NCBI RefSeq assembly: GCF_014646575.1
Contig: NZ_BMNN01000002.1
Coordinates: 518,133 to 582,132 of the forward strand
Direction of reading: 5' to 3'
Origin: Halopseudomonas pertucinogena
Lineage (GTDB): Bacteria; Pseudomonadota; Gammaproteobacteria; Pseudomonadales; Pseudomonadaceae
Length of the DNA: 64,000 nucleotides
Part shown: one piece after another, positions 25,798 to 35,847 of the stretch
Numbering within the stretch: position 1 is the first letter of the stretch
Layout of the letters: the number at the start of each line of letters is the position of its first letter
The notes under the pieces: generated by a model
What the model was told of the DNA's origin: nothing
Seen by the model: only the letters and a program-made list of their open reading frames with translations
The model's database searches: none
Translations under genes and position numbers: made by a program

Positions 25798-26790
25798 CTA
25801 ACCCTGCTCCAGCAGCCGGCGCAGATCGATCAGCCCGGCATTGGCACGGGACAGATAGTTGGCCATGACCAGCGAATGGTTGGCGAAGATGCCGAAGCCG
25901 CCGCCATTGAGAATCACCGGGCTCCACATCGGCGCCTGGGTTGCTTCCAGCTCGCGGATGATCTGCCGCAGGCTGACCAGCGCGTTCTTGTTGGCCAGCA
26001 CATCGGCATAATCCCTCTCCACCGCACGCAGCAGATGCACCATGGCCCAGGCACTGCCACGGGCTTCGTAGAAGACGTTGTCGATCTCCATCCAGGGCGT
26101 GCGTTTGCGCTCGCGGCCGCCATCGGTCAGCGGCACGCGGGCCACGCTGGCAGACAGCCGTTGTGACAGCGAGCCCATGCGAGTGCTGGCATCACCGATC
26201 CAGCCAGCCAGATTGTCCGCCCGTGCATAGAAGCTGGCATTGCCGCTCTCCAGACGGGTGATGTAATTTCCCAGAAGCCTGAGCCCGGTGCGGTATTCCC
26301 GCTCGCTGGCAGGCAGCGCCCAGCTGTTGTGGTCAAAATGGAACAGCGGTTCCGCCTTGGCGAGATCCGGATCCTCGGTGGACTGGGACTGCGAGCGTGC
26401 CATGTCACGGCGCATGGCGCGCGTCATGTCCCGCACCTGCACCAGCACGCCGAATTCCCAGCTGGGCATGTTGTCCAGCCAGATGCCGGGCGGCGCGATG
26501 TCATTACTGATGAACCCACCGGGCTTATCCAGCAGCACGGCGACCAGGGAGTGCAGAGTACGTGCGGTATGCGAGCCGGTGGTCAGCTCCTGCCCGGCGC
26601 CGACCGGCAACACATTGAGTTCATCCAGGTCCGGCTCCTGGCTCCAGTACCAGCCCACCAGCAGACATATCAGCAGATAGACGAGCAGAATCAGGCCAAT
26701 GACCCTGCCGATGGTGCCGCCGCTGCCGGTGCCGTCCGTCGAACGGCTCCGGTTGCCCCTGAACCGTGGAAACCTCTCGGATAATCTCAT
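25798..26790 (-). CDS. DUF2333 family membrane-anchored protein
   Basis: Conserved proteobacterial protein of unknown function, about 330 residues. A basic N-terminus is followed by one transmembrane helix (IGRVIGLILLVYLLICLLVGWYWS, about residues 28-51); the rest is expected in the periplasm. The block NMPSWEFGVLVQVRDMTRAMRRDMARSQSQSTEDPDL and FHFDHNSWALPASEREYRTGLRLL are what I recall for DUF2333. I start at 26790 (MRLSERF), with GGGAG upstream; the frame is open 12 codons further. It is first in a run of three same-strand genes. Confidence 0.78.
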   Translation of the reverse strand: MRLSERFPRFRGNRSRSTDGTGSGGTIGRVIGLILLVYLLICLLVGWYWSQEPDLDELNVLPVGAGQELTTGSHTARTLHSLVAVLLDKPGGFISNDIAPPGIWLDNMPSWEFGVLVQVRDMTRAMRRDMARSQSQSTEDPDLAKAEPLFHFDHNSWALPASEREYRTGLRLLGNYITRLESGNASFYARADNLAGWIGDASTRMGSLSQRLSASVARVPLTDGGRERKRTPWMEIDNVFYEARGSAWAMVHLLRAVERDYADVLANKNALVSLRQIIRELEATQAPMWSPVILNGGGFGIFANHSLVMANYLSRANAGLIDLRRLLEQG

Positions 26791-26934
26791 CGCCACTCCC
26801 CTTTCATGGACTGCCAAGCATACCATTTAAGCACCTATTCACTGAATCGGAGCGGTCATGTCCTGTGACAACATGGCGCTGCGCAATCGCCGTCTGGCTC
26901 TGGTATTCGCGCGACCAACCACTATGATACCGCT

Positions 26935-28752
26935 ATGCCCATTTCGGATACGCCCATGCCGCTCTACCGCTTTCTGCTGCTGACATTCCTGCTGTTCTGC
27001 AATACCGCTCTGGCCCAGCTGCCGCTGTCGGCGGGCGGCGGCGCGGGCTCTCTGCTCGGCGGGGTGGGCAGCACCGCGACGTTTCTCCCGGTCCATGAGG
27101 CCTTCCGCTACGGGATCGTGGACGCCCAGCGCGACCGCATCCAGCTGCAGTTCGACATCGCCCCCGAATATTACCTGTATCGTCACCGCCTCGGCTTCGA
27201 GCTGGTGGGGGGCGACGACAGCATCAGCCAGGTTCATCTGCCGGACGGCAAGGCCATCACCGACGAGTTCTTCGGTGATGTGGAGGTGTATTACAACAGC
27301 CTGAGCGTGCAACTGGACATCACACCGGGCAACGCGCCGGCGCGCCAGCTGCGCATCGAATATCAGGGCTGCGCGGATGCCGGCCTGTGCTATCCGCCGG
27401 AAGTCCAGCTGCTGGATCTGGATAGCGGCCCCGGCGCGGGCGCCAGCGATGCCGGCGAAGGGGCTGATGCCGGCGCCGCTTTCTGGTGGTCGGCGCTGCT
27501 GCTGTTCGCCGCCGGGCTGGCATTGACCTTCACCCCCTGCGTACTGCCCATGGTGCCCATCCTCACCAGCATGGTGCTGGGTCGCAGCGATATCGACCGC
27601 AGCCGCGCCTTCCTGCTGTCACTCAGCTATGTACTGGGCATGGCACTGACCTTCGCGCTGGTCGGCGCGCTGATCGGGCTGTTCGGCGCAGCGCTTAATC
27701 TGCAGGCACGCCTGCAATCGCCCTGGGTACTGATCACCTTTTCGGTGTTCTTCGTGATCTTCGCCCTGGCGATGTTCGATGTATTCAATCTGCGCCTGCC
27801 GGCTTTCATCCGCGATCCGGTGGAAAGGCTCGGCAGCCGGACCCGTGGCGGCTCGATTCCCGGCGCTGCAGCCATGGGCGTGCTGTCGTCGCTGGTGGTG
27901 TCGCCTTGCATCTCCGCACCCCTGGCGGGTGCGCTGGTTTACATCAGCACCACCGGCGATGCGCTCGGCGGCGCCGTGCAGCTGTTTGCACTGGCGCTGG
28001 GCATGGGCGTGCCGCTGATCATTGTCGCCATGTTCGGCAATGCCCTGCTGCCCCGCTCCGGCCCCTGGCTCAACAGCGTGAAGCAGGCCTTCGGCTTCGG
28101 ACTGCTGGCAGTCGCCATCTGGCTGCTGGAACGGATCATTCCCGGCCCGGCCAGCCTGGCCCTGTGGAGTGCGCTGGCCGCCGGCGCGGCGGTACAGCTC
28201 GGCCTGTTCGACCGGCAGCCGCGACAGGGGCTGGGCCGGATTGCCCAGACCGCCGCCCTGCTGCTGGCCTTCTACTCCGCTGCCACGCTGTTCGGCGCGC
28301 TTGCCGGCGGCGCCGACCCGCTGCGCCCGCTCCAGGGCCTCAGCGTCGGCGGCGGCAGCGTAATGGCGACCGGCAGCAGCGACTACTTCAACAGAACCAC
28401 CGACCCCACCGAACTGCGCCGGCAGCTTGCCGAAGCGCGCGATCAGGGCAGGCCGGCCATTGTCGAGCTGTCCGCGGACTGGTGCATCAGCTGCAAGATC
28501 ATGGAGCGTGACATTCTGAATCAGCCGAGCGTGCGCAGTGCCGGTCTGGATGATTTCATCCGGGTTCAGCTGGATGTCACCGACAATACCCCGGCCCAGC
28601 GGGCGTGGATGACGGAGCAGCAGCTGTTCGGCCCGCCGGCTTTCCTGTTCATTGCCGGGGACGGAAAAGAACTGGCGGATCTGCGTATCCAGGGGGAAGT
28701 ATCCCGGGAAGTGTTCGTTCGCCATATGCAGACGGCCCTCGGCGGAAACTGA
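26935..28752 (+). CDS. dsbD: Thiol:disulfide interchange protein DsbD
   Basis: Carries reducing power from cytoplasmic thioredoxin to periplasmic proteins. All three parts are present in 605 residues: a signal peptide and N-terminal domain with CADAGLCYPPEV (redox Cys pair), an eight-helix membrane domain with Cys in FTPCVLPMVPIL and SLVVSPCISAPL, and a C-terminal thioredoxin domain with DWCISCKIME. Length is normal. Two close Met codons exist (26935 and 26956), neither with a strong ribosome site; I keep the first. The order dsbD-aroQ-accB-accC is as in P. aeruginosa. Confidence 0.93.
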   Translation: MPISDTPMPLYRFLLLTFLLFCNTALAQLPLSAGGGAGSLLGGVGSTATFLPVHEAFRYGIVDAQRDRIQLQFDIAPEYYLYRHRLGFELVGGDDSISQVHLPDGKAITDEFFGDVEVYYNSLSVQLDITPGNAPARQLRIEYQGCADAGLCYPPEVQLLDLDSGPGAGASDAGEGADAGAAFWWSALLLFAAGLALTFTPCVLPMVPILTSMVLGRSDIDRSRAFLLSLSYVLGMALTFALVGALIGLFGAALNLQARLQSPWVLITFSVFFVIFALAMFDVFNLRLPAFIRDPVERLGSRTRGGSIPGAAAMGVLSSLVVSPCISAPLAGALVYISTTGDALGGAVQLFALALGMGVPLIIVAMFGNALLPRSGPWLNSVKQAFGFGLLAVAIWLLERIIPGPASLALWSALAAGAAVQLGLFDRQPRQGLGRIAQTAALLLAFYSAATLFGALAGGADPLRPLQGLSVGGGSVMATGSSDYFNRTTDPTELRRQLAEARDQGRPAIVELSADWCISCKIMERDILNQPSVRSAGLDDFIRVQLDVTDNTPAQRAWMTEQQLFGPPAFLFIAGDGKELADLRIQGEVSREVFVRHMQTALGGN

Positions 28753-28903
28753 CCTTTCCGCGCAACTTTCAGAAAAACCCGGCCATCGTGCGGTGATCTG
28801 GTGACATTCGACTGGTTCTGGACAGCCGTTTTCTATTCCGGCAAACTCTGCCCTCATTCCTGACCGCAGAGTCAATCGCCAACCACCGCCGCGGAAAAGT
28901 GCA

Positions 28904-29347
28904 ATGGCCCGAATCCTGGTTCTTCACGGACCCAACCTGAACCTGCTTGGCACCCGTGAACCCGGTGTCTATGGCGCAGTCACACTGGAGCAGATCAATG
29001 CTCGCCTCGCCAGCGAGGCGCGGCAGGCCGGCCACCGGCTGGATACCCTGCAGTCCAATGCCGAGCATCAGCTGATCGACCGCATCCACGCCGCGCGGGA
29101 CGACGGTACCGGCTTCATCATCATCAACCCGGCCGCCTTCACGCATACCAGCGTTGCAATACGTGACGCGTTGCTGGCGGTGAGCATCCCATTCATCGAA
29201 GTGCATCTTTCCAACGTGTACAAGCGTGAACCGTTTCGCCATCGCTCCTATTTCTCGGACATCGCCGAAGGAGTGATCTGCGGACTGGGCGCCGAGGGCT
29301 ATGCCCTGGCCCTGCGGGCCGCCGTGCAACGTATTGAACAGAACTGA
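28904..29347 (+). CDS. aroQ: Type II 3-dehydroquinate dehydratase
   Basis: Third step of the shikimate pathway: 3-dehydroquinate to 3-dehydroshikimate. The 147-residue protein has the N-terminal signature [21 protein letters not shown] with the active-site Tyr, the Asn in [12 protein letters not shown], and the catalytic His in [18 protein letters not shown]. Length is that of the type II enzyme. It precedes accB by 33 bp, an arrangement conserved in pseudomonads. Confidence 0.95.
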   Translation: MARILVLHGPNLNLLGTREPGVYGAVTLEQINARLASEARQAGHRLDTLQSNAEHQLIDRIHAARDDGTGFIIINPAAFTHTSVAIRDALLAVSIPFIEVHLSNVYKREPFRHRSYFSDIAEGVICGLGAEGYALALRAAVQRIEQN

Positions 29348-29380
29348 AACACTGAAAATTGCCCTGGAGCGCAAGTATCA

Positions 29381-29842
29381 ATGGATATCCGCAAAGTAAA
29401 GAAACTCATCGAACTGCTTGAAGAATCCGGTATCGACGAGCTGGAGATTCACGAAGGCGAAGAATCCGTACGGATCAGCCGCCACAGCCAGCAGGCTGCC
29501 GCGCCGCAGCAGTACTATCAGGCGCCGGCTCCGGTTGCGGCCGCACCGGCACCTGCCGCCGCCCCGGCCGCCGCGCCTGCCGAGCCCGCTGCACCCGCTG
29601 AGCCTTCCGGCCACCTGGTACGCTCGCCCATGGTCGGCACCTTCTACCGCTCGCCGTCCCCTGAGTCCCCTGCCTTCGTGGAAGTGGGCCAGACCGTCAA
29701 GGCCGGCGACGTACTGTGCATCGTTGAAGCCATGAAGATGATGAACCACATCGAAGCCGACAAGAGCGGCGTGATCCAGGCTGTACTGGTGGACAACGGC
29801 CAGCCGGTCGAATTCGATCAACCCCTGTTCAGCATCGCCTGA
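29381..29842 (+). CDS. accB: Acetyl-CoA carboxylase biotin carboxyl carrier protein
   Basis: Carries carboxybiotin for malonyl-CoA synthesis. The 153 residues start with the conserved [32 protein letters not shown], then an Ala/Pro-rich flexible linker (about 50-80) and the biotinyl domain ([23 protein letters not shown]). Lys119 in EAMKMMNHI is the biotinylated residue. accC follows after 19 bp with GGAGG as ribosome site. Confidence 0.96.
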   Translation: MDIRKVKKLIELLEESGIDELEIHEGEESVRISRHSQQAAAPQQYYQAPAPVAAAPAPAAAPAAAPAEPAAPAEPSGHLVRSPMVGTFYRSPSPESPAFVEVGQTVKAGDVLCIVEAMKMMNHIEADKSGVIQAVLVDNGQPVEFDQPLFSIA

Positions 29843-29861
29843 GCCCGACCCGGAGGCTGCG

Positions 29862-31202
29862 ATGCAGAAAGTACTGATTGCCAACCGCGGTGAAATTGCA
29901 CTGCGCGTGATCCGCGCCTGCAAGGAGCTGGGGTTGAAGACCGTGGCGGTGCACTCCACCGCCGACCGCGAACTCATGCACCTGGCCATGGCTGACGAAA
30001 CCGTCTGCATCGGGCCGGCGATTGCTACCGATTCTTACCTGAACATTCCGCGCATCATCAGCGCCGCTGAAGTCACCGGTGCCGATGCGATCCACCCCGG
30101 CTACGGCTTCCTTGCGGAAAACGCCGATTTTGCCGAGCAGATCGAGCGCTCCGGCTTCACCTTCATCGGCCCCAGTGCCGACGTGATCCGCCTGATGGGC
30201 GACAAGGTGTCGGCCATCGAAGCCATGAAGAAGACCGGTGTACCCACTGTGCCCGGCTCCGACGGCCCACTGCCCGACGACGAGCAGGAATGCCTGAAGA
30301 TCGGCCGTCGCGTCGGCTATCCGGTGATCATCAAGGCCTCCGGTGGCGGTGGTGGTCGCGGCATGCGCGTGGTGCACAAGGAAGAGGATCTGATCAAGTC
30401 GATCCGCCTGACCCGCACCGAAGCCGGTGCCGCCTTCGGCAACCCGGTGGTCTACCTGGAAAAGTACCTGACCAACCCGCGTCACGTGGAGATCCAGGTG
30501 CTGTCCGATGGTCAGGGCAACGCCATCCATCTCGGCGACCGCGACTGCTCCCTGCAGCGCCGCCACCAGAAGATCATCGAAGAGGCCCCCGCGCCGGGTA
30601 TCGACGAGAAGGCCCGCGCCGAGGTGCAGGCCCGCTGCGTGCAGGCATGTATCGACCTGGGTTATCGCGGTGCCGGCACCTTCGAGTTTCTCTACGAGGA
30701 TGGCCAGTTCTTCTTCATCGAGATGAACACCCGGATCCAGGTGGAGCACCCGATTTCGGAAATGGTCACCGGTATCGATATCGTCAAGCACCAGATCAAG
30801 GTATGTGGCGGCCTGCCGCTGAGCCTCAAACAGGAAGACGTGGTGATTCGCGGCCACTCCATCGAATGCCGGATCAACGCCGAAGACCCGACCAGCTTCC
30901 TGCCCAGCCCGGGTACGGTCAGTTTCTTCCACGCGCCGGGCGGCAATGGTGTGCGGGTCGACTCGCACCTGTACAGCGGCTACAAGGTACCGCCGAACTA
31001 CGACTCGCTGATCGGCAAGCTGATCACCTACGGCGCCACCCGCGACGAAGCGCTGATGCGCATGCGCAATGCGCTGGACGAGCTGGTGGTCGACGGCATC
31101 AAGACCAATACGCCACTGCACCGCGAGCTGGTCCGTGATGAGGGCTTCTGCAAGGGTGGTGTGAACATCCACTACCTGGAGAAGAAGCTGGGTATCAGCT
31201 AG
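29862..31202 (+). CDS. accC: Acetyl-CoA carboxylase biotin carboxylase
   Basis: ATP-dependent carboxylation of biotin on AccB. The 446-residue ATP-grasp enzyme opens with [22 protein letters not shown] and has the glycine-rich loop [49 protein letters not shown] around the active site, and [10 protein letters not shown] in the C-terminal domain. It is the last gene of the accBC unit, followed at once by a terminator. Confidence 0.97.
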   Translation: MQKVLIANRGEIALRVIRACKELGLKTVAVHSTADRELMHLAMADETVCIGPAIATDSYLNIPRIISAAEVTGADAIHPGYGFLAENADFAEQIERSGFTFIGPSADVIRLMGDKVSAIEAMKKTGVPTVPGSDGPLPDDEQECLKIGRRVGYPVIIKASGGGGGRGMRVVHKEEDLIKSIRLTRTEAGAAFGNPVVYLEKYLTNPRHVEIQVLSDGQGNAIHLGDRDCSLQRRHQKIIEEAPAPGIDEKARAEVQARCVQACIDLGYRGAGTFEFLYEDGQFFFIEMNTRIQVEHPISEMVTGIDIVKHQIKVCGGLPLSLKQEDVVIRGHSIECRINAEDPTSFLPSPGTVSFFHAPGGNGVRVDSHLYSGYKVPPNYDSLIGKLITYGATRDEALMRMRNALDELVVDGIKTNTPLHRELVRDEGFCKGGVNIHYLEKKLGIS

Positions 31203-31210
31203 AACCCACA

Positions 31211-31237
31211 GGGGGGCTTGGAAGCCCCCCTTTTTTT
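31211..31237 (+). terminator. Rho-independent terminator after accC
   Basis: GGGGGGCTT-GG-AAGCCCCCC followed by seven T, starting 9 bp after the accC stop. Confidence 0.92.
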
Positions 31238-31253
31238 GCTCAAGGAATGGCCA

Positions 31254-32120
31254 ATGTCTTTCTCTTTAGCTTCGCTGGGACTGCGCAGCGCACTCAGGGA
31301 ATCTGTGCAATGTCTCGGGCTCGCACTGCGCGATAGCCTGCGACCCACAATAGTGGTGCGCTCCTGCATGCTCTGCCTGCTTGTGTTCGCTGGCGTCACC
31401 TGGCTGTACTTTGCACACTTCGACAGTCTTGTCCTGCTGTCAGGCCTGCTGGCCGCTTATATTGTCACCGGCGGCAGCTTCTTCGTCGCCGCGACCGCCA
31501 TGTTCGCTGGAACCTCTTCGGCCGCCGGCATGGCATCGCTTGCCAGTGTGGTTTTCATCTATCCCCTGTTCCTCGGCGTGGCCGTCTATATCGTGGCGTT
31601 AGCAACGATCATGCTGGTATTGCTCTTTCCACTGCTTGTGCTGCTCGGTATCCACGTAATCCTGCACGCTGCTCGGGGCGCCCTGGTTCATGGCCAGGCA
31701 CGGAAACGCTACCCTCATCTCCAGCAACCTGGTCCGACCATCGAAGACCAGCGCCTCGGCGAAGCAAAGCGCTCCTGGAAAACCACAGCTGTGATCGTGA
31801 TCGGGCTGTGCATACCGGGAATCAACTTTCTGGTCTTGCTGGGCCTGCTGGCCTATCTGAATATTCGCAGCCTGGTGCCATGGGCCCTGTACGATGTCGC
31901 GAATGGTGCCGAGATGCACCAGCTGATTGCGCAGCAGCGCATGAGCATGCTGCTGTTCAGCCTGATGATGCTGCCGATTGCCTGCATACCGGTCCTGAAC
32001 CTGCTGCTGCCAGGTATGCTGGGCGCAGGAACCGCGCATCTGGCGTGCCGGGGGCTGGAACGTGTGCGCGCCGCCACTGGCAGCACCGCCGCGCGTCAAG
32101 TAAGCTTGGCCCCCTCTTGA
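31254..32120 (+). CDS. Multi-pass membrane protein, possibly EI24/CysZ-like
   Basis: Inner-membrane protein of 288 residues with about six hydrophobic segments. The end, [39 protein letters not shown]... and [23 protein letters not shown], resembles proteins with an EI24 domain (the CysZ group), but I am not sure, and no transport role is shown. The start is the ATG at 31254 with AAGGA upstream; a longer reading from 31218 would start inside the accC terminator. It lies between accC and prmA, where P. aeruginosa has a different short gene, so this may be a lineage insertion. Confidence 0.65.
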   Translation: MSFSLASLGLRSALRESVQCLGLALRDSLRPTIVVRSCMLCLLVFAGVTWLYFAHFDSLVLLSGLLAAYIVTGGSFFVAATAMFAGTSSAAGMASLASVVFIYPLFLGVAVYIVALATIMLVLLFPLLVLLGIHVILHAARGALVHGQARKRYPHLQQPGPTIEDQRLGEAKRSWKTTAVIVIGLCIPGINFLVLLGLLAYLNIRSLVPWALYDVANGAEMHQLIAQQRMSMLLFSLMMLPIACIPVLNLLLPGMLGAGTAHLACRGLERVRAATGSTAARQVSLAPS

Positions 32121-32139
32121 TTCCGCCTGCGAGGCCCCC

Positions 32140-33030
32140 ATGTCCTGGTTGCAACTGCGTCTAGCCATCACCCCCGACCAAGCCGAGCCCATGGAGGACC
32201 TGCTTCTGGGACTGGGCGCTGTTTCGGTTACTTTCATGGACGCCGAGGACCAACCCATCTTCGAGCCGGACCTGGGCACCACCCCGCTGTGGCAGCACAC
32301 CCATCTTCTTGCGCTGTTCGAGTCGGACACCGAGCGCCAGCCGCTGATCGACCAGCTTCAGCAGCTCTGGCAGGTGCCGCTGCCCGAATACCAGTTCGAG
32401 GATATTGCCGATCAGGACTGGGAGCGCAGCTGGATGGACAACTTCAGCCCCATGCGCTTCGGTCAGCGGCTGTGGATTGTGCCCAGCTGGCACGAGGCGC
32501 CCGAGCCCGATGCGGTCAACCTGCTGCTGGACCCCGGTCTGGCCTTCGGTACCGGCACCCACCCGACCACGGCGTTGTGCCTGGAATGGCTGGATGGCCA
32601 GCCGCTCCAGGGTCAACAGGTGATCGATTTCGGCTGCGGCTCGGGGATTCTGGCGATTGCCGCCCTGCTGCTGGGTGCCGACAGCGTAGTGGGTACTGAC
32701 ATTGACCCTCAGGCGCTGGAAGCGTCACGGGACAATGCCCGGCGCAATCAGTTGGCAGACGAGCGCCTGGCGCTGTATCTGCCCGAGGACATGCCCGGTG
32801 AACCGGCCGACGTGCTGGTGGCCAACATTCTCGCCGGGCCGCTGGTCAGCCTGGCCCCGCAGCTCGCCGCGCTGGTCAGACCCGGCGGGCGCATCGCCCT
32901 GTCCGGCATCCTCGCCGAGCAGACCGAGGACATTCTCGCCGCCTACCGGGACGCCTTCGAGCTTGATCCCGTGGCGGACAAGGATGGCTGGATCCGTGTC
33001 AGCGGCACCCGCAGGACCATGGCGAAGTGA
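32140..33030 (+). CDS. prmA: Ribosomal protein L11 methyltransferase
   Basis: Trimethylates ribosomal protein L11 at several amino groups. The 296 residues have the N-terminal substrate-binding domain, the hallmark [18 protein letters not shown], and a Rossmann methyltransferase core: [39 protein letters not shown] and VANILAGPL. Length is normal. It sits between the membrane protein and the zinc-ribbon gene, as in other pseudomonads. Confidence 0.95.
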   Translation: MSWLQLRLAITPDQAEPMEDLLLGLGAVSVTFMDAEDQPIFEPDLGTTPLWQHTHLLALFESDTERQPLIDQLQQLWQVPLPEYQFEDIADQDWERSWMDNFSPMRFGQRLWIVPSWHEAPEPDAVNLLLDPGLAFGTGTHPTTALCLEWLDGQPLQGQQVIDFGCGSGILAIAALLLGADSVVGTDIDPQALEASRDNARRNQLADERLALYLPEDMPGEPADVLVANILAGPLVSLAPQLAALVRPGGRIALSGILAEQTEDILAAYRDAFELDPVADKDGWIRVSGTRRTMAK

Positions 33031-33096
33031 TGCGCTTGCGTGCACAATACCCGGCACCGTTCACCCAGATAATCGACTGAAGGATCCGGTCACGGC

Positions 33097-34353
33097 ATGA
33101 GCGAGCTGCTGGTCACCCAATGCCCCCATTGTCAGACACGGTTCCGGCTGACCCCGGAGCAGTTGAGCGTGGCTGGGGGCCATGTGCGCTGCGGCGCCTG
33201 TCTGGAAGTCTTCCACGCCGCCGATGCCGCCGCCGCACTCCAGCCCGCGGCCCCCACACCGCGATCGGAGCCGCCGCAGCAGACGGCGGCCACCGCCACT
33301 GAGCCGAGCAGACCACGGCCCGCTCCGCCAGCTCCAGCCCCGATGCAGGACAGTCTGTTGCACGATGATCTCGACGAGCCCGATCTCGCTGCCCTGGGTC
33401 TGGACGAGTCAATCATCGATGAGGTGAACCCTGCGGCACAGCTGCCCAGCGTGGAGGACGACGAACCGGCATCCCCCGGACTGGCCGACCTGCATGAGGA
33501 CTTCATAGCCACCCCGCCCGCCCAGGACTTCGGTCCGGATTTCGACCACAAGCGGGTCGGCCTCCCCCTGCCGGAGCCGGCGGACGAGGGATATACCGAC
33601 AAGGGCATTTTCCAGCGCGACCAGCCCGCCCCGGCTGAAAAACAGCCGCAGGCACCGGCTCCCGTAACAGACGCGGAGACCGAGGCGGCGGATTCGCCTG
33701 CCCGGCCTGCCGCCGAGACCGCTCCCACCGAGCCGGCTGTCTCGCAACCTGCGCAGGCCTCCCGCTCTTCCGACATGATGCTGCCGGGGGATTCTGCGCG
33801 ACCGGAACCACCGCTTACCCCACTGGGCCTGGAGCTGCTGGAAGAGGAGCTACTGGCGGCCGGTACACCCCGCCGACGGCCCCCTTCGTGGGTATGGACC
33901 GGCCTGGCGCTGCTCGCCCTGCTGGCCTTGCCGCTGCAGTATCTGATCTACAATTTCGACGCGCTGGCCCGGGATCAGGCCACCCGCCCGCTGCTGGAGA
34001 ATCTCTGCCTGCTGGCCCCCTGCGAGCTGCCGGCACGGGTGGACATCAGCCGCATCCGCAGCACCAACCTGCTGGTGCGCCCGCATCCCGAATTTCCCAA
34101 TGCGCTGGCCATCGACGTCATCCTGTATAACCGGGCCGACTTCGAACAGCCCTTTCCGGTACTGGACATGCAGTTTGCCGACAGCAGCGGCAGGCCTGTG
34201 GCCAACCGGCGCTTCCGGCCGGAGGAATACCTTTCCGGTGAACTGGCCGGCGTTGAGCTGATGCCGCCGCAGACGCCGATTCACGTGGGACTGAGCATGC
34301 TCGACCCGGGTCCCCAGGCCCGCAGCTACCGGCTTGAGTTCCAGAGCCCCTGA
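33097..34353 (+). CDS. Zinc-ribbon and DUF3426 domain membrane protein
   Basis: Function unknown, conserved next to prmA. The 418 residues begin with an MJ0042-type zinc ribbon (TQCPHCQTRFRLTPEQLSVAGGHVRCGACLEVFHA: two CxxC pairs). A long Pro/Ala/Glu-rich low-complexity stretch follows (about 45-260), then one transmembrane helix (WVWTGLALLALLALPLQYLIYNF, about 266-288) and a DUF3426 domain at the end with YNRADFEQPFPVLDMQFADSSGRPVANRRFRPEEYL. The topology suggests a cytoplasmic zinc ribbon and a periplasmic DUF3426. Confidence 0.85.
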   Translation: MSELLVTQCPHCQTRFRLTPEQLSVAGGHVRCGACLEVFHAADAAAALQPAAPTPRSEPPQQTAATATEPSRPRPAPPAPAPMQDSLLHDDLDEPDLAALGLDESIIDEVNPAAQLPSVEDDEPASPGLADLHEDFIATPPAQDFGPDFDHKRVGLPLPEPADEGYTDKGIFQRDQPAPAEKQPQAPAPVTDAETEAADSPARPAAETAPTEPAVSQPAQASRSSDMMLPGDSARPEPPLTPLGLELLEEELLAAGTPRRRPPSWVWTGLALLALLALPLQYLIYNFDALARDQATRPLLENLCLLAPCELPARVDISRIRSTNLLVRPHPEFPNALAIDVILYNRADFEQPFPVLDMQFADSSGRPVANRRFRPEEYLSGELAGVELMPPQTPIHVGLSMLDPGPQARSYRLEFQSP

Positions 34354-34382
34354 GCAGTTGGTCAAATATCAGCCAGGCAGAC

Positions 34383-34411
34383 TTTATATGGTCATCAGGA
34401 GCGGGTATGAT
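34383..34411 (+). promoter_or_regulatory. Sigma-70 promoter of dusB-fis
   Basis: TTTATA (34383-34388), 17 bp, TATGAT (34406-34411), then a GC-rich discriminator (GGCGGCCC) that often marks growth-rate and stringent control, as expected for a fis promoter. It is about 95 bp before the chosen dusB start. Confidence 0.55.
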
Positions 34412-34504
34412 GGCGGCCCTCTTCACCTTTTCTGACCCTGCCCGAACGTGCCTGCAGTTCCGGGGCATATATCATTGACCGCCGAGTACAGGGATAGACC
34501 AGCA

Positions 34505-35491
34505 GTGATCAACATTGGCCCCCATCAATTGTCCAGTCGCGTCATCCTCGCCCCCATGGCGGGCGTGACGGACCGCCCCTTCCGGCGCATGTGCCGGGAA
34601 CTGGGCGCCGGGCTGGTGGTGTCGGAGATGGTCACCAGTGATACCCGCCTGTGGAACAGCCGCAAGTCACGCCAGCGCCTCGATCATACCGGCGAGCCCG
34701 GGCCACGCTCGGTGCAGATTGCCGGCGGTGATCCGCAGATGATGGCCGAAGCGGCGCGGATGAACCGTGACAACGGCGCGCAGATCATCGACATCAACAT
34801 GGGCTGCCCGGCGAAGAAGGTCTGCAACAAGGCGGCCGGGTCTGCCCTGCTGCGTGACGAGCCGCTGGTGGCTGCCATCCTCGAGGCGGTGGTGGCGGCG
34901 GTGGACATTCCGGTTACCCTGAAGATCCGTACCGGCTGGGATCCGGCCAATCGCAACGGCGTGCGTATTGCGCGCATTGCCGAGCAGAGCGGCATCCAGG
35001 CCCTGGCTGTCCATGGCCGCACCCGCAGCGAGCTGTATACCGGCGAGGCCGAATATGACACCATCGCGCAGATCCGCCAGGCCATCAGCATTCCCCTCTT
35101 CGCCAATGGCGATATCGACTCGCCGGAAAAGGCCCGGCAGGTGCTGGACTACACCGGTGCCGATGCGGTGATGATCGGTCGCGCGGCCCAGGGGCGCCCC
35201 TGGATCTTCCGTGAAATAGACCATTATCTGCGCCATGGCGAGCGGCTGCCCGAGCCCGGCCTGAGTTGGCAGCGTGACCTGTTGCTGCAGCACCACCAGG
35301 CGCTGCTGGAATTCTACGGTGCCGAGCAGGGGATGCGGATCGCCCGCAAGCATGTCGGCTGGCAACTGCGGTCGATGCCGGGCGCAGAGGAGTTTCGCCG
35401 ACGCTTCAACCGCATTGAATGCGCCGCCGAACAGCGTCAGGCCATTCAGACATTCTTCGACCGCCTGTTGCAGGGAGGCCTCGCGGCATGA
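34505..35491 (+). CDS. dusB: tRNA-dihydrouridine synthase B
   Basis: FMN-dependent reduction of uridine in the tRNA D-loop. The 328 residues show [29 protein letters not shown], the catalytic Cys in [29 protein letters not shown] and FANGDIDS, all typical of DusB. I choose the GTG at 34505 ([20 protein letters not shown]), which aligns with homologues; the frame is open to 34448. Its stop overlaps the fis start by 4 bp, the conserved dusB-fis operon. Confidence 0.93.
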   Translation: MINIGPHQLSSRVILAPMAGVTDRPFRRMCRELGAGLVVSEMVTSDTRLWNSRKSRQRLDHTGEPGPRSVQIAGGDPQMMAEAARMNRDNGAQIIDINMGCPAKKVCNKAAGSALLRDEPLVAAILEAVVAAVDIPVTLKIRTGWDPANRNGVRIARIAEQSGIQALAVHGRTRSELYTGEAEYDTIAQIRQAISIPLFANGDIDSPEKARQVLDYTGADAVMIGRAAQGRPWIFREIDHYLRHGERLPEPGLSWQRDLLLQHHQALLEFYGAEQGMRIARKHVGWQLRSMPGAEEFRRRFNRIECAAEQRQAIQTFFDRLLQGGLAA

Positions 35492-35814
35492 ACCAGATTA
35501 CACCACCCTTGAACGACGGAAACCTGACCGTGACCGAGACCACCGACCCAGACCTGTCCGTCACCCCCAGCGACGCGCTGGCCACCCCGCAGACCCTGCG
35601 CGACAGCGTCGAGCTTGCGCTGAGAAACTACTTCGAGCACCTGGATGGCCAGGACGTGACCGACGTGTACAACATGGTGCTGGCAGAGGTGGAGGCCCCG
35701 CTGCTGGAAAGCGTCATGGATTACGTACGCGGCAATCAGACCCGGGCGTCCGAGGTCCTCGGCCTCAACCGCGGCACGCTGCGCAAGAAGCTGAAGCAGT
35801 ACGGCCTGCTCTGA
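35488..35814 (+). CDS. fis: DNA-binding protein Fis
   Basis: Nucleoid protein and factor for inversion stimulation; bends DNA and regulates rRNA and many other genes. The 108 residues have a variable start, [41 protein letters not shown] (the dimer helices), and the C-terminal helix-turn-helix [30 protein letters not shown]. The start ATG has AGGGAGG upstream and overlaps dusB. Confidence 0.96.
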   Translation: MNQITPPLNDGNLTVTETTDPDLSVTPSDALATPQTLRDSVELALRNYFEHLDGQDVTDVYNMVLAEVEAPLLESVMDYVRGNQTRASEVLGLNRGTLRKKLKQYGLL

Positions 35815-35847
35815 ACAAATCAACCACCTACCTGATATGGACCCAAG

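Noticed and set aside
24055..26166. 703-codon open frame on the plus strand
   Set aside because: Antisense to the MATE, YciH and DUF2333 genes; rich in His, Gln and Pro with no recognisable domain, typical of a GC-rich shadow frame.
31218..31253. Upstream start for the membrane protein after accC
   Set aside because: A TTG inside the accC terminator; the ATG at 31254 has a proper AAGGA site.
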